In this document: piece by piece, positions 1 through 8,705 of the stretch | Position numbering within the stretch: the first letter of the stretch is position 1 | Layout of the letters: each line of letters opens with the position of its first letter | Notes under the pieces: model-generated | Database searches by the model: none | The model's input: the letters and a program-made list of their open reading frames with translations, nothing else | Told to the model about the DNA's origin: nothing | DNA from: Antrodiella citrinella | Taxonomy: Eukaryota > Basidiomycota > Agaricomycetes > Polyporales > Steccherinaceae | Direction of reading: 5' to 3' | Assembly: GCA_004802725.1 (NCBI GenBank) | Contig: SGPM01000531.1 | Coordinates: 1 to 13,461, forward strand | DNA: 13,461 nt | Program-made: the position numbers and the translations under genes

Positions 1-291
1 CTCACGTCGCGTAACCGCAGGCGTCGCCGTTGACTTACCCATCTCGCGAATACAGGGCCTCGCACCAGATGTCTTCCTCGAAATTCTGCTCTGCAGAAAC
101 ATCGCATAGTCAACAGTCCAGCTGCGATAAAGACAGGCGTACTTCTACCATGCATGCACGACCAGACCATTCTCCTCCTCCTCCTCTGCATCCGCCTCCA
201 TCTTCTCCGCCGCCTCTATCTCCTCCACCTTCATCTCCTCCTCGTCCGTCTCCTCGTCCACCCATCTCGAGCTCTCATACCTTGACGAGCT
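1..291 (-). repeat. Left arm of a long inverted repeat (at least 291 bp)
   Basis: Base n of this arm pairs with base 7196-n; I compared the arms in 10-base blocks and found one substitution (position 187, T here, where the partner at 7009 predicts C) and no indels. The inner boundary is sharp: identity stops at 291 here and at 6905 in the partner. The outer boundary is not visible because the repeat runs off the window. The arm carries the last 48 codons of the WD40-like gene, giving an acidic Glu-rich tail on the minus strand. Near-identity implies a very recent duplication, gene conversion between arms, or an assembly artefact. Confidence 0.97.
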
Positions 292-1900
292 GACACTTGC
301 CCTTCCGATGTATCGTTGCTCTCGCCTTGATCGCGGGGTAGGCAACGATGCTGATTCTGCGGTGACTGAGTGCGTTGTCCTGACCTGCCTGGTCGGGCTA
401 TGGGTTTCAACGGCGGAATGCATAACACCGCTGCGCACTACGTTTCCCGCCATATCCTCCGAGGAGATCCATTGCAGTCGATCCGGGACTATATCCCAAC
501 GTATCTGTGTTCTGGTCAGTGACTTGTGCTTCGAATAATGAATCATACTGACCATGTTATCGTACAAAAAGGCTACTGCTGCCAATACTACCACCACTTG
601 AAGTAGGCGATTGGCGATCATTCCCACACTTTGCATGTATGTTGCTTGGGATGGGGCTGAACCGCTTCTGCGTCGCCACATCTGTATCTTCACCTTATGA
701 CGGTCGTCGGAGGATGCTGTAAAGATATAAGACGTATTCGCAACGGAGACGGCCTGTCGATGAAGTATGTTGTTAGGTACATCACCTGCCGCAATTATAG
801 CACCACGCGTACCGTCACAGTTTGCACCAGTCCTCCGTCGTCGTGCTGAAGACTGCCTGCCGGCCGTCCGCTTTTCCTGTCAAACAGGTACACACGACCG
901 TGGTCGCTACCTCCTATAATTAGTCTTGCATCTTCCGCGAGAACGACTTGTCGTGGCAATCTGCGGGCGACTACACGCGTTGGGCATGTGGTGATGCAGT
1001 CTCCTTTGTCCAACGTCCGCACCTCATATCCTTCTTCGACGTTGTCGAGTAGGAGCAGGTTCTTTTTGCGGCAAATATCTACGTGACCACTGCTTTCGAT
1101 GTCAGCTTCGCTATGTGTTTGCGCTGCTATTCTTACATCAAACTGCCAGTCTCTTTCGTTGAGATGACGTTCCCATTCTCGCCATTCAATGTGATGCTGT
1201 TCATATTGGTAAGTATATGTTCAGTATTGAAGGGCAACTCGCTTACATGAGCCCGTCGAACAGGCCAAAGATCTGGAGGTCTCTAGCGGCGCCGTCGACG
1301 AAGGATAAACCTTTCGGGACTGTGTTGTTTAGTTGAATAGAGAATACAGACTTCAGACGGTTCAATGCGTCCAGGTGCCAGACTAGTATGCTGCGGTCTC
1401 TGCATCCCGTTGCTATCCGTACGGAGCCCTCCTCGACGGGCAGGCGTGCAATGCAGGTCACTTCGGTACCCCCACTGAGGCGCTTGCAGAGTACTTCTTC
1501 GTATTGAGATGGCTGGTGGGTTTTTTGGTGAGTTACGCATCGTTGGAATACGTTGAATTCACCTGATGCGGGTTCTCTTGCACGACTATGAAGTACCCCA
1601 GCGCTGTACCGTAGCATAACCTCCGGTTGCTGCCCCCATTCTCGGAAATCCAAGATATGGAGCTCACGGGTCCACGTAGATTCTGGCGAGGAGGGCTATG
1701 AAGTAGTGTTTTGCTGGAGATATCCCACAGCTTCATTCCGTCGATACCTGTATCAACAAGCTCAGACTATGCGGTGAAGTGGCGAAGACGAGCGTACCTC
1801 CACTTGCAAGTACCATCGCGTCCGGGGAAGCGGCGAGACAGAATATTGCGTGCGTGTGGTCGTTCAAAGTGCCAATGAGTGAATACTGACGAGATAGCAT
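145..1900 (-). CDS. WD40-repeat protein with a C-terminal transmembrane segment and acidic tail
   Basis: The model has six exons: 1900-1798, 1747-1563, 1512-1247, 1196-1137, 1089-813 and 753-145, giving 499 aa. Introns are 50, 50, 50, 47 and 59 nt, all GT-AG, and all phases agree. WD40-type motifs: SGGIDGMKLWDI (about 33-44), ATGCRDRSILVWHL (130-143), IFGLFDGL (177-184) and GGSDHGRVYLFDRKSG (264-279), so a beta-propeller of roughly 300 residues. A hydrophobic stretch near 342-363 (LLQVVVVLAAVAFLY at its core) should span a membrane, followed by a basic linker. The last 48 residues (452-499, rich in Glu/Asp) come entirely from the inverted repeat. From memory the propeller resembles a multicopy basidiomycete WD40 family of unknown function. 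The start was chosen because it opens directly into the first blade; it faces gene 2168-3392 across 267 bp. The C-terminus is the weakest part, since splicing inside the repeat could replace the acidic tail. Confidence 0.82.
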
Positions 1901-2167
1901 TGGTAGGTATGAATGGTTGCGCCGTCCTGCGGCTCTGGGATCTTATAGCGAGCTGGACAAAAGCTGTTCGAAAGGTTGCGACGACAACCCCATTAGATCA
2001 ATCACCACGAAAGGACAATTAGGTGGCTTCCTCGGATTCACGTCACGACGAGCACAATTGCGGTGGAATCGTCGCCCACATCTGCTAAACAATTGCGGGC
2101 GCTTCATGTTGGACTATAGTAGGAGACCGTCGTCTCTCATGCTCTCCAGTCAACTCCCTCTTACAAT
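1901..2167. promoter_or_regulatory. Divergent intergenic region between the WD40-like and SR-like genes
   Basis: This 267-bp spacer must carry the promoters of both genes. A TATA-like CTATAAGA on the minus strand (about 1941-1948) lies some 41 bp from the WD40 start codon. On the plus strand there is a short dyad, GAGAC-CGTC-GTCTC at 2123-2136, about 30 bp before the ATG at 2168. Shared control of the two genes is inferred only from their arrangement. Confidence 0.4.
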
Positions 2168-3392
2168 ATGGCCCCGACGATCTCGCAAACCAATCCCTTC
2201 TATGTTCCCCAGCCTCCGCCTGATGCGATTCCTCTGCTCACCTGGCAAACCGAAATCGCTAGTAGCATCTCTGCCTCGGTCCTGGCGACTGAAGACATCC
2301 CCCCTCACGCCGGTAGACAAGCACGTATGCTTCCAACGCGAGGCTTATATCGCAAGTCTCCCTACAGCACCATGCCTCTCATCATAAAACAAGATCACCA
2401 CGTTCGTTTTACTCAGTCCGTACGCACTACCGGGGAAACCACAAGGCTTCGAGAAGGCACACCTCATCCACGATCATCGACTGGCTCCGCTCGCACTTAC
2501 ACCCGCGAGAATACCCCTTCTACCCGCGAGAATACCCCTTCTACCCGTGAGAGCTCCCCTCGTAGCCGCGAGGGTACTCCCAGTAATCCTCGCAGTCGTG
2601 GAAATACCCCAGTTCCTTCTTCGCGGGCTGGTACACGAGAGCGCACCCCCTCGCGCTCTACACGCACTGTCAGTCGTGAACGCACGCCAAGCTCGAATTT
2701 GCCGGAAGACCGAGACTCAGACAGCGAATCTGACCTGACAGTGTTGTCCGATGATGGGGGGGACGTGACCAGTACTCCTATCGACCACATTGCCAAGCTC
2801 AACTTGAAGTCACTTCTGGGAGACGACGAGGGGAAAATTCCCAAACCTCAAGGCGAGGTTGGTAGGCCAGGTCGAGGTGGTTACAATCTTGAAGAGACAC
2901 TGAGTTGGTCCAAACAAGAATACGACGAGTTGCAGGTACGTGTTATCGTCATTCTTGACGACCTTGGTTTTTACCTACTCGTTGCAGACACTTGCGAAGA
3001 CTTTGGCTGCCAAGCACCTGGACCGGAAGCTCAGTGTTTCGAAACAGAAGGATGCGAGTATGCTCGCTGTGGTGACTGCGGTATGCGCCGCCGTGATACA
3101 TGATGTATGTAAATATCTAACTTCTCTTACAGGGATTGGCAGCTATCCTGAGGCTGCAGATGTACGCACAATGCTGGCCTCTGACGGATGCACTCAGAAT
3201 GCATCTGAAGTACACGTCCAGTCGTGCCCGATCCGGGGGGAAAGCATCGGGAAGCTCTTCATCGCGAGGTGCTTCGGTTCAGGTATGTACGCCGCCTTCA
3301 TGACAGGCTGATACTTATTCTCCACTCAGCCTCCTGCTCCACGTCGCTCTCGCTCTACCAGCAAGAGGTCGAGTTCCGTCGCTCGCGAGTAG
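2168..3392 (+). CDS. Ser/Arg/Thr-Pro repeat protein with conserved C-terminal module, function unknown
   Basis: Four exons, 2168-2935, 2988-3080, 3133-3282 and 3330-3392, encode 357 aa. Introns are 52, 52 and 47 nt, all phase 0, and the second has a CTAAC branch site. Residues about 90-185 are low complexity with repeated R-E-x-[ST]-P heptads (TRENTPS twice, then TRESSPR and SREGTPS), giving many possible proline-directed phosphorylation sites. An acidic patch (DRDSDSESDLTVLSDD) follows. The C-terminal module runs from NLEETLSWSKQEYDELQ through LAAKHLDRKLSVSKQ to MYAQCWPLTDALRMHLKYTS, then a basic Ser/Arg tail. From memory the W-x5-Y ... LD ... WP ... LKYTS pattern recurs in uncharacterised basidiomycete proteins; no catalytic motif is visible. 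The gene is divergent from the WD40-like gene and convergent with 3732-4273. A nuclear or RNA-linked role could be guessed from the SR-like composition but is not shown. Confidence 0.78.
2501..2584 (+). repeat. 21-bp tandem repeat coding for seven-residue Thr/Ser-Pro units
   Basis: Four consecutive 21-bp units start at 2501, 2522, 2543 and 2564. The first two are identical and the next two diverge at several positions while keeping the R-E-x-[ST]-P pattern. The period is a multiple of three, so the reading frame is kept. More degenerate units continue to about 2690. Confidence 0.9.
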
Positions 3393-3441
3393 ATAGCTGT
3401 TCCGTGATTGTAACGTATCTGTTTCATATTGAATTACTATT
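3361..3441 (+). repeat. Diverged direct repeat spanning the SR-like gene stop codon, copy A
   Basis: This stretch includes the last coding triplets and stop (GTCGCTCGCGAGTAG) and the start of the 3' UTR. It is repeated at 3481-3565, offset by 120 bp, with the same order of blocks: GCAAG..GGTCGAG, CGCTCGCGAGTAG, CTCCGT/GTTCCGT, ATTGTRA, and a GAATTA..ATT end. The copies differ by several substitutions and small indels. Confidence 0.75.
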
Positions 3442-3731
3442 CTTCTGCGCTGCTTTTCACTCTCAGCACAACATCTATTGGCAAGGGAGGTCGAGTGTCA
3501 TCGCTCGCGAGTAGTTGCTCCGTCATTGTGATGTATCCACAGCATCACATCATTGAATTATAATTAATTGTATACTACTCATACTGTGTGTTCTTCCTAC
3601 GAGATCGTCGCACTGGCATTCGCTCGAAGCACAATGTACGCTTCGTCCGCAAGTGCTGCTTGATAGGAGCGGCCTCGAGAAACCTGTATGAATGTGTCAA
3701 GTATTGTCCTGCCGTCCCAGCGCAAGGTAAC
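3393..3731. other. Intergenic region between two convergent genes
   Basis: The region holds the 3' UTRs of the SR-like gene (plus) and the small minus-strand gene, together with the second copy of the stop-codon repeat and an AT-rich stretch near 3550-3580 that could include polyadenylation signals. I see no credible gene in it. Confidence 0.6.
3481..3565 (+). repeat. Diverged direct repeat of the SR-like gene 3' end, copy B
   Basis: This is the second copy of the block at 3361-3441. It keeps the CGCTCGCGAGTAG core, so a copy of the terminal Ala-Arg-Glu-stop codons now lies in the 3' UTR. This suggests a local tandem duplication of the gene end that later diverged. Confidence 0.75.
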
Positions 3732-4273
3732 TTACCTGGTGATCACAAAATCCGCCAACGCACTGTCACGCTGTCGGAGGTTTACAACTCTCCCGTGAGT
3801 TCCAAGTCGCATTATGACTATGTCTCCACGAACAGCAGCGTTGGTCAGTGAGCGGAGCGAGGTGCTCAGCGGGAGGTATCGGTGGTTTTTGAAAAAGACG
3901 ACAAAGTCGTAGACGTGTCTCCCGTCTTTGACTCTTGCGGTGCAGTCGTGAACGTAGGGTTGGAGGCGTGAACCATCCAACACGCTCTCGGGGCACGGAT
4001 ATCGCAACGAGGGCGTACATCGCGTTGGCACCCCCACATTGCGCGGACGTGGCTGCTCAGCAGCATACAGACGTCCATTGATGTAGACATTCTGGGCCTA
4101 AGGAGGGTGAGTGCATATGAACCGCAAGAGCAATACAGACTTACATTGCCATCAGGACGCGTATAGATACGTGTGTTGACCATAGTTGAGATCTTTGAGA
4201 GTGTACTTTGAGGTAGATTTGCAAGCGACCTGCGCTGAGGATACCGAGACGCATTCACGGTCTTAAATTCCAT
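3732..4273 (-). CDS. Small conserved-type basidiomycete protein, function unknown
   Basis: Two exons, 4273-4145 and 4097-3732, are joined across a 47-nt phase-0 intron (GTAAGT...CCTTAG) to give 164 aa. The N-terminal part is basic and serine-rich. After the junction comes NVYINGRLYAAEQPRP, then YVHDCTARVKDGRHVYDFVV, FFKNHRYLPLSTSLRSL, a GDIVIMRLG strand and VVNLRQRDSALADFVITR at the C-terminus. No signal peptide, TM segment or catalytic motif is seen. The terminal pattern (G-D-I-V-I-M-R ... V-V-N-L-R-x-R-D ... A-D-F-V) reminds me of short, repeated Agaricomycete proteins of unknown role; this is recall, not a search. An internal Met at residue 31 (MVNTRIYTRPDG) is an alternative start. It diverges from the coiled-coil gene and converges with the SR-like gene. 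Confidence 0.68.
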
Positions 4274-4684
4274 CGTAGAGACATCGACTTCGGGCGACTA
4301 AGTAGGCACCGGCCCGACGACTTATTGTTTGACTCCATACTGACTGAATATACAACACACGGCTTGACGACGACGATCAAACGTGAAAACAATCGGAAGA
4401 CAATAAACAATAATGAGACAATAATGAGTACCCAACGAACTGGGTGCCATTTAAATGACTGAGAGCCCGACGCAAAGTCTTGCTTGGTATGCACTTCTTC
4501 TTTCCAAAGCCGTCCTAGACGTCGCAGGTATCGTTTGCGTAGGACGCGAATTGAGCTCTGCCCGCATCCTCGTCCCTTCATCGACTGCAGGACAGTCATC
4601 TGGATTGAACCCGGACTGAGCCCGCTTACTTTGCCCTCTACGCCCGCAACTCCCTGCGCTGAAAGCACCCACACGAGCTGTAGC
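4274..4684. promoter_or_regulatory. Divergent intergenic region upstream of the small gene and the coiled-coil gene
   Basis: This 411-bp spacer serves two divergent genes. AT-rich candidates include a minus-strand TATA-like GTATATT near 4345-4353, about 75 bp from the start at 4273, and ATTTAAAT at 4449-4456. It also contains one isolated hairpin of the family seen at 7399-8780 (see 4534-4550). Open frames here on both strands lack recognisable features and are treated as noncoding. Confidence 0.4.
4534..4550 (+). repeat. Isolated copy of the GCGT-AGG-ACGC hairpin
   Basis: The core GCGT-AGG-ACGC (4537-4547) is identical to the core at 8087-8099 and 8762-8774. The flanks TTT (4534-4536) and GAA (4548-4550) extend the dyad with one G-T position. 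It lies 135 bp upstream of the chosen start of the coiled-coil gene. A second small dyad, CGTC-CTA-GACG, is at 4511-4521. With one copy, chance resemblance cannot be excluded. Confidence 0.55.
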
Positions 4685-6921
4685 ATGGAACCATTGACCA
4701 CCGCCGGATCGGTGGACTTTGAAGACGACTTCATGGATGCTGCAGATTCTGTTGTAGTCGAAAGTCAGCTCGGAGTCGACGAAGTAACAGCAGAAACGTC
4801 CTCGCGTCAGCAACAGGTGAGCTTATCCGCTTGAACGAACATGGCAGCAATTGAACAGCCTGGCAGAAGCATCGTCGAACAGATGGGGAAGGGCCACAGG
4901 ACAAATACAAGCAAGCCATCCGGGATCTCGACTACCAGAGAGAGAAAACACAGTACTACAGAGCACAGCGAGCGGAAAAAAACCAGGAGATCCAAGAACT
5001 GCGAGGACTGATCTTCCAGCAAAATGTGCGTCCGATGCTTGATTTCACCGGTACCTGACTGAGAATTCCGTAGGCTCAGGCGAAAGAGCAAATCGAACAA
5101 CTCGAATCGAGGTACCGGGGCTGGTGGCAGGAAATTCAAGCTGAAGTCTCCCAGCGGGAAAATGAGCTGAAGGAACGGGAGGCCAAGCTGCAGGAACAGG
5201 AGACCAACGTAAACAGGATGCTACAAGCACAACAAGAACGCGCAGCAGACCTTGATAGGACGGGAGCAGCGTACGAAGACACCATTGCGCACATAACGCA
5301 GCAACGACAGCGCGAAATCCGACGGCGAGAACGGCAGCAGGTACGTATATGCATGCTGTGATTAGGCAGACAATATTGACACAATTGCGTGCAGAGTATG
5401 GACGTGTCCGGAGATGAGCCCTCAACTTCAAACATGCCTGGTTCGCTCTCCCCAGATGCACCGCCACGTCCTGCGGTAGTATCGGTACCTACCACCCACC
5501 GCGGCCCTCCTCATCCGCCTGCCACTGGCACAGGATCTTCTGGCCCGGGCGACGTCCCACCTCGTGACCCGCCCTCACCCCCCCCTCCGACGACGACACC
5601 TGATCGTGATCGTATGGCGCTCCTCCGCACAGTGAAGGCTGCAGGGAGAAAACTGTATGCTCCACCGCGATTGCTAAGTGTCCAAACCAACCCCCCTTCC
5701 ACACCTTCATCTTCCTCCAATCCAACTCAACCGACTGCAGCAGTCTCTGGAAGAGAATCCACACCGACCCCCATGTCACCGCAGCAGACAACGACCATTG
5801 ACAGACAGCCTATCCCGCCAAATACTACGCCAACCAGGTCCAGGAAGATCAGACCCAGAAAGCGACCTACAATGGCCGAGGAGCAGCTGAAGATTGAGAA
5901 GGAGCTCATGCCTAAGAAAGATCATAACGAATATTTGGTCAGTATCGAATCCATTATGACCTTGAAAATTACTTACGTTGTATCAAAAGCTTCTCGTTCG
6001 AAAGGTATGCAAGACGGCGTTCAAGATCGAGCATGACCTAGACTTCATTCTCCACGATCCACCGCCTGCCTCGGATATCATTAGATTCTACGATGATACT
6101 GGGCCTGGCCCACAGGCCGCGGACCTGCGACTGGATGTGATGGGCGACCCTAAGTCCCGTTGGAACAAGATAGTCGCTGGTATCCTTCTGCAAGCGGTTC
6201 AGGCGGAAGCCGGCGACACCATACAACTACCATCCGACGCGTACATGATGTCCCCGATTATCCAGAAGTTGGACAACTTGAAGAAGACGTGGAGAGCGCA
6301 GTTGCCGAGGACCAGAGTGGATGGGACAATAGAAGATGAAGACGAAGCCAATCAACGACTAGAAGACACCGTTGAGAAGACGAAGAGGAGTAACAGACAT
6401 CGAACACGACGATGCGCCGTAAGTCCATGACTTCGAACCGTAATGACGAAAATTGACTGACGCTGCGGCAGAAATGGGAACGGCGCATGAAGATCATTGA
6501 CGGTACGATTCGTATCAAGGAAAAGGATAGCGACAACGACCTATGCCATTGGGAGTGGTTACGCGAAGTGCTGTCCAAACTGACACAGGACGGTATGAGC
6601 TCGGAAGACACTGATGATGAAGACACAATCATACCCACCTACAAGACTAAGACCCTTCAATGGCGTCGCGCGATGCACGACGCACTTCAGATCATCGACG
6701 AAGGTCGCAGAGCCAACCTCGTTGTGTTCAATCCTCAGGGATCCAGGCCTAGACCTCGACATCAAAGAGGCGAGGTGATTCTCAGTGAACGACCACCTGT
6801 GCCCGACCTCCCTGAACAACTCTACGAGGAAGGATGGTTGAAATCCCTATCGGACGATGAGAGGAGCCTGGTGAATCCCGTAATCTCTCAGTGGAAATGG
6901 AATGAGCTCGTCAAGGTATGA
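4685..6921 (+). CDS. Coiled-coil, proline-rich, acidic-motif protein, function unknown
   Basis: Exons 4685-4816, 4867-5025, 5074-5340, 5395-5937, 6005-6418 and 6472-6921 give 654 aa. Introns are 50, 48, 54, 67 and 53 nt, all phase 0. Residues about 55-186 are charged, Gln/Glu/Arg-rich heptads predicted to form a coiled coil. Residues about 195-330 are Pro/Ser/Thr-rich. A basic cluster near 334-344 (RSRKIRPRKRP) could be a nuclear localisation signal. Then come a conserved-looking region (FKIEHDLDFILHDPP; DDTGPGP; SRWNKIVAGILL), an acidic motif MSSEDTDDED (547-556) followed by QWRRAMHDALQIID, and a C-terminal QLYEEGWLKSL...QWKWNELVKV. From memory this layout matches a large uncharacterised Agaricomycete family. 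The stop lies 15 bp inside the inverted repeat. AAG|GTATGAG at 6916 is also a good donor, so a spliced, longer C-terminus via acceptors at 7105 or 7110 is possible. The start at 4685 gives an acidic N-terminus; an in-frame ATG at 4484 is less likely. Confidence 0.77.
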
Positions 6922-7195
6922 GAGCTCGAGATGGGTGGACGAGGAGACGGACGAGGAGGAGATGAAGGTGGAGGAGATAGAGGCGGCGGAGAAGATGGAG
7001 GCGGATGCGGAGGAGGAGGAGGAGAATGGTCTGGTCGTGCATGCATGGTAGAAGTACGCCTGTCTTTATCGCAGCTGGACTGTTGACTATGCGATGTTTC
7101 TGCAGAGCAGAATTTCGAGGAAGACATCTGGTGCGAGGCCCTGTATTCGCGAGATGGGTAAGTCAACGGCGACGCCTGCGGTTACGCGACGTGAG
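6905..7195 (+). repeat. Right arm of the long inverted repeat
   Basis: This is the reverse complement of 1-291 with one mismatch. It starts inside the final codons of the coiled-coil gene, at the second base of a Glu codon, whereas the left arm enters the WD40-like gene at a codon boundary, so the same DNA is read in different frames. On the plus strand it shows GTATGAG (6916), TTTCTGCAG (ends 7105), AGCAG (ends 7110) and GTAAGT (7158), which are plausible splice signals. The right boundary at 7195 is set only by the window edge on the other side. Confidence 0.97.
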
Positions 7196-7398
7196 GGCGA
7201 GAACTGAGGTCGTCGGAGGTGAGAAACGATGCATTGGGAGGGCATACATGCAACGTGGAACACTGCATCGTCCGACGATGGCGAGACCTCGAGATCGTTG
7301 TGGACGCGGCAGTGGGTGGCGGGCAACAACATCGATTTGTCGGCGGTGAGAGCGGCCAGATGGGGCGTTGAGGCCAGTGGAGACGATGGACAAACGTC
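7196..7398. other. GC-rich spacer without a recognised gene
   Basis: I see no supported gene here. Long open frames run on both strands because the DNA is GC-rich and low in stop codons, but they have no splice support or recognisable domains. This stretch may be a continuation of the inverted repeat, which cannot be tested inside the window. Confidence 0.4.
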
Positions 7399-7738
7399 GA
7401 GACTCGGTGTTCTACGCCAATCTCTACGTTTGGGAGCAGGAGTCAGGGTCGTCCGGGGGGTGGAGGACGAGGGTAGACGGCAGCAGCGTCGGCGGCGGCC
7501 ACAGGGGATGTTGGGTCCGTAAGAAACGTTGAGAACACAGCGTGCTACGCCGGTCTCATTGTTTGAATGCGGAGGTCGGTGTCGCCTGTCGAGGTGGTGA
7601 GGTCGTCCGTGGAGGTGTCGAGGGCGATGGGACACAGCGTCCTACGCTGGTCCCATGCCTTTGGCTAGATGTCGAGGGTGGGAGCGGTCGTCGTGGGGTG
7701 TCGAGGGCACTGGGAGACGGCGTCCTACGCCGATCCCA
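7399..7738 (-). repeat. Left array of four imperfect hairpins (minus-strand core GGCGT-AGG-ACGCC)
   Basis: On the plus strand the cores are at 7406-7418, 7539-7551, 7636-7648 and 7719-7731, type RGYGT-NCT-ACGCY. Each is flanked by a second complementary arm set off by 2-4 unpaired bases: GAGA (7399-7402)/TCTC (7421-7424); GAGA (7531-7534)/TCTC (7554-7557); ATGGGA (7627-7632)/TCCCAT (7651-7656); TGGGA (7711-7715)/TCCCA (7734-7738). The outer arms change between copies but stay complementary. The orientation is opposite to the array at 8080-8780. Confidence 0.85.
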
Positions 7739-7783
7739 TGCCTTTGGCCAGATGTCGGGAGTGGGAGCGGTCGTGGTCGTGGT
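7618..7783 (+). repeat. Two 83-bp tandem units, each carrying one hairpin
   Basis: Units start at TCGAGGGC at 7618 and 7701. They share GCGTCCTACGC, TCCCATGCCTTTGG, AGATGTCG and GTGGGAGCGGTCGT in the same order, with scattered substitutions. This is the best preserved piece of the left array, and suggests that the hairpins spread by tandem duplication. Confidence 0.8.
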
Positions 7784-8079
7784 CGGGAGGTCGTCGGTGT
7801 CGAGGGCGGAGGCAGAGGCGAAGAAGGGGGCGGGAATGAGTGGGAGAATGGGTGAGTGAATCCGAAATTCGTCTAAGTCCAAATCACGCACGTGATGTTG
7901 GCGCTAATCACGATCACATGTTCGTGCGACGTACCTGTTCGGATATTGCCGGTCGCCCTCCCAATACTCTTTCCCCCATCCCCAACGTCGTTGCCCGCCC
8001 ATCCCAACCATCCCGCCCACCAGCCACCGCCCCCAGCCGCCTCTGGCCGCCACCACCATCGACCTCTAGTCCCATACAG
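7784..8079. other. Centre of symmetry between the two hairpin arrays
   Basis: The left side (to about 7860) is G-rich on the plus strand and the right side (from about 7960) is C-rich, so the strand composition switches here. The middle is closer to average composition and includes the dyad ATCACG-CA-CGTGAT (7883-7896) and a nearby AATCACGATCACATG. The innermost hairpin cores of the two arrays lie at about equal distance from position 7909. No gene is supported. It could be a junction of two element ends or a bidirectional promoter core. Confidence 0.45.
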
Positions 8080-8538
8080 CGAGATCGGCGTAGGACGCCG
8101 CATTCTCGTCTGTCGACACCCTCAAGACCTCCCTCGCCGGTGCCCATCCCGCCCATCCCGCCTCCTCAAGCCACCACCGCCGTCGATCTCTGGCCTAAAA
8201 CAGCGAAATCGGCGTAGGACGCTGTATTTTCGTCTGCCAACACCCATCCTCAAGACTTTGTCCCCAAGACCTCGCCCTCCCTCGCCACGTCCGCCGTCCT
8301 TTTCAGCCCGACTCGGAACACAGCGTAGAACGCGAAAGTTCTGTTGTCCTCCCCGCCTTCTTTTCGGATTTGGCCCGCCGTTGTCGTCCCAGGAGGTTCT
8401 TGCCTTCGCACCGGCTTCCTCTCCAAGACCTTGTGGTCGCTGGTGCTCTCCGTCCTTGCCAAGCGTTTGAAACTCGGCGTCCGAACGCTGAAGTTCTATC
8501 GCTCCTCACACTCAACGTTCGATCCTCGGCCTTGCTCT

Positions 8539-8589
8539 GTAAGTAATCCGTATATGTTGCTTGTTGTCTCATTTTGACATTCCTTGTAG
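8539..8589 (+). other. Possible 5' leader intron of the transposase gene
   Basis: GTAAGT at 8539 and a TTTTGACAT branch-like stretch before CTTGTAG (ending 8589) form a 51-nt intron of the size seen elsewhere here. If used, it belongs to an untranslated leader, because no reading frame connects it convincingly to the ATG at 8803. A TATA-like site downstream at 8697 argues for a later transcription start. Confidence 0.3.
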
Positions 8590-8696
8590 TACGAGTGCTT
8601 AAGTTATACATCCAAATACCGGTTGTGTTGTATTTCAATGTATTGTTTTTCGTTTCGAGATGTACGTGATCACCGTTCTTTTCCTATACCGACTCC

Positions 8697-8705
8697 TATT
8701 TAAAT
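8697..8705 (+). promoter_or_regulatory. TATA-like element before the transposase gene
   Basis: TATTTAAAT sits 98 bp upstream of the ATG at 8803 and is followed by a pyrimidine-rich stretch (CATCTCCTCAGGCCTTCGTC) typical of fungal transcription start regions. The last hairpin (8757-8780) would lie in the 5' UTR of a transcript starting here. Confidence 0.4.

Noticed and set aside
4255..4813. Long minus-strand frames between the small gene and the coiled-coil gene
   Set aside because: They overlap the divergent promoter and the first coiled-coil exon on the opposite strand, and show no domain, composition or splice evidence.
6905..7030. GGA/GAG trinucleotide runs as a simple microsatellite explaining the inverted repeat
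   Set aside because: The runs make up only part of the arm. The match extends at near-identity over complex sequence on both sides, so it is a true long repeat.
7087..7166. Minus-strand reading GLAPDVFLEIL, resembling the start of an F-box, at the end of a 182-codon open frame
   Set aside because: It is followed within a few residues by a stop, has no further F-box pattern, and lies in GC-rich repeat DNA where long open frames occur on all strands. The same reading occurs on the plus strand of the left arm near 56-108.
7542..7891. Overlapping Pro/Thr/Arg-rich frames on both strands of the left hairpin array
   Set aside because: They are translations of the G-rich tandem units; the repeated residues reflect the DNA repeat, and no frame links to a neighbouring gene.
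7892..8470. Pro-rich plus-strand frame of 192 codons upstream of the transposase
   Set aside because: It follows the C-rich composition of the right array. It ends before the transposase ATG and cannot be joined to it in phase across the 8539-8589 intron.
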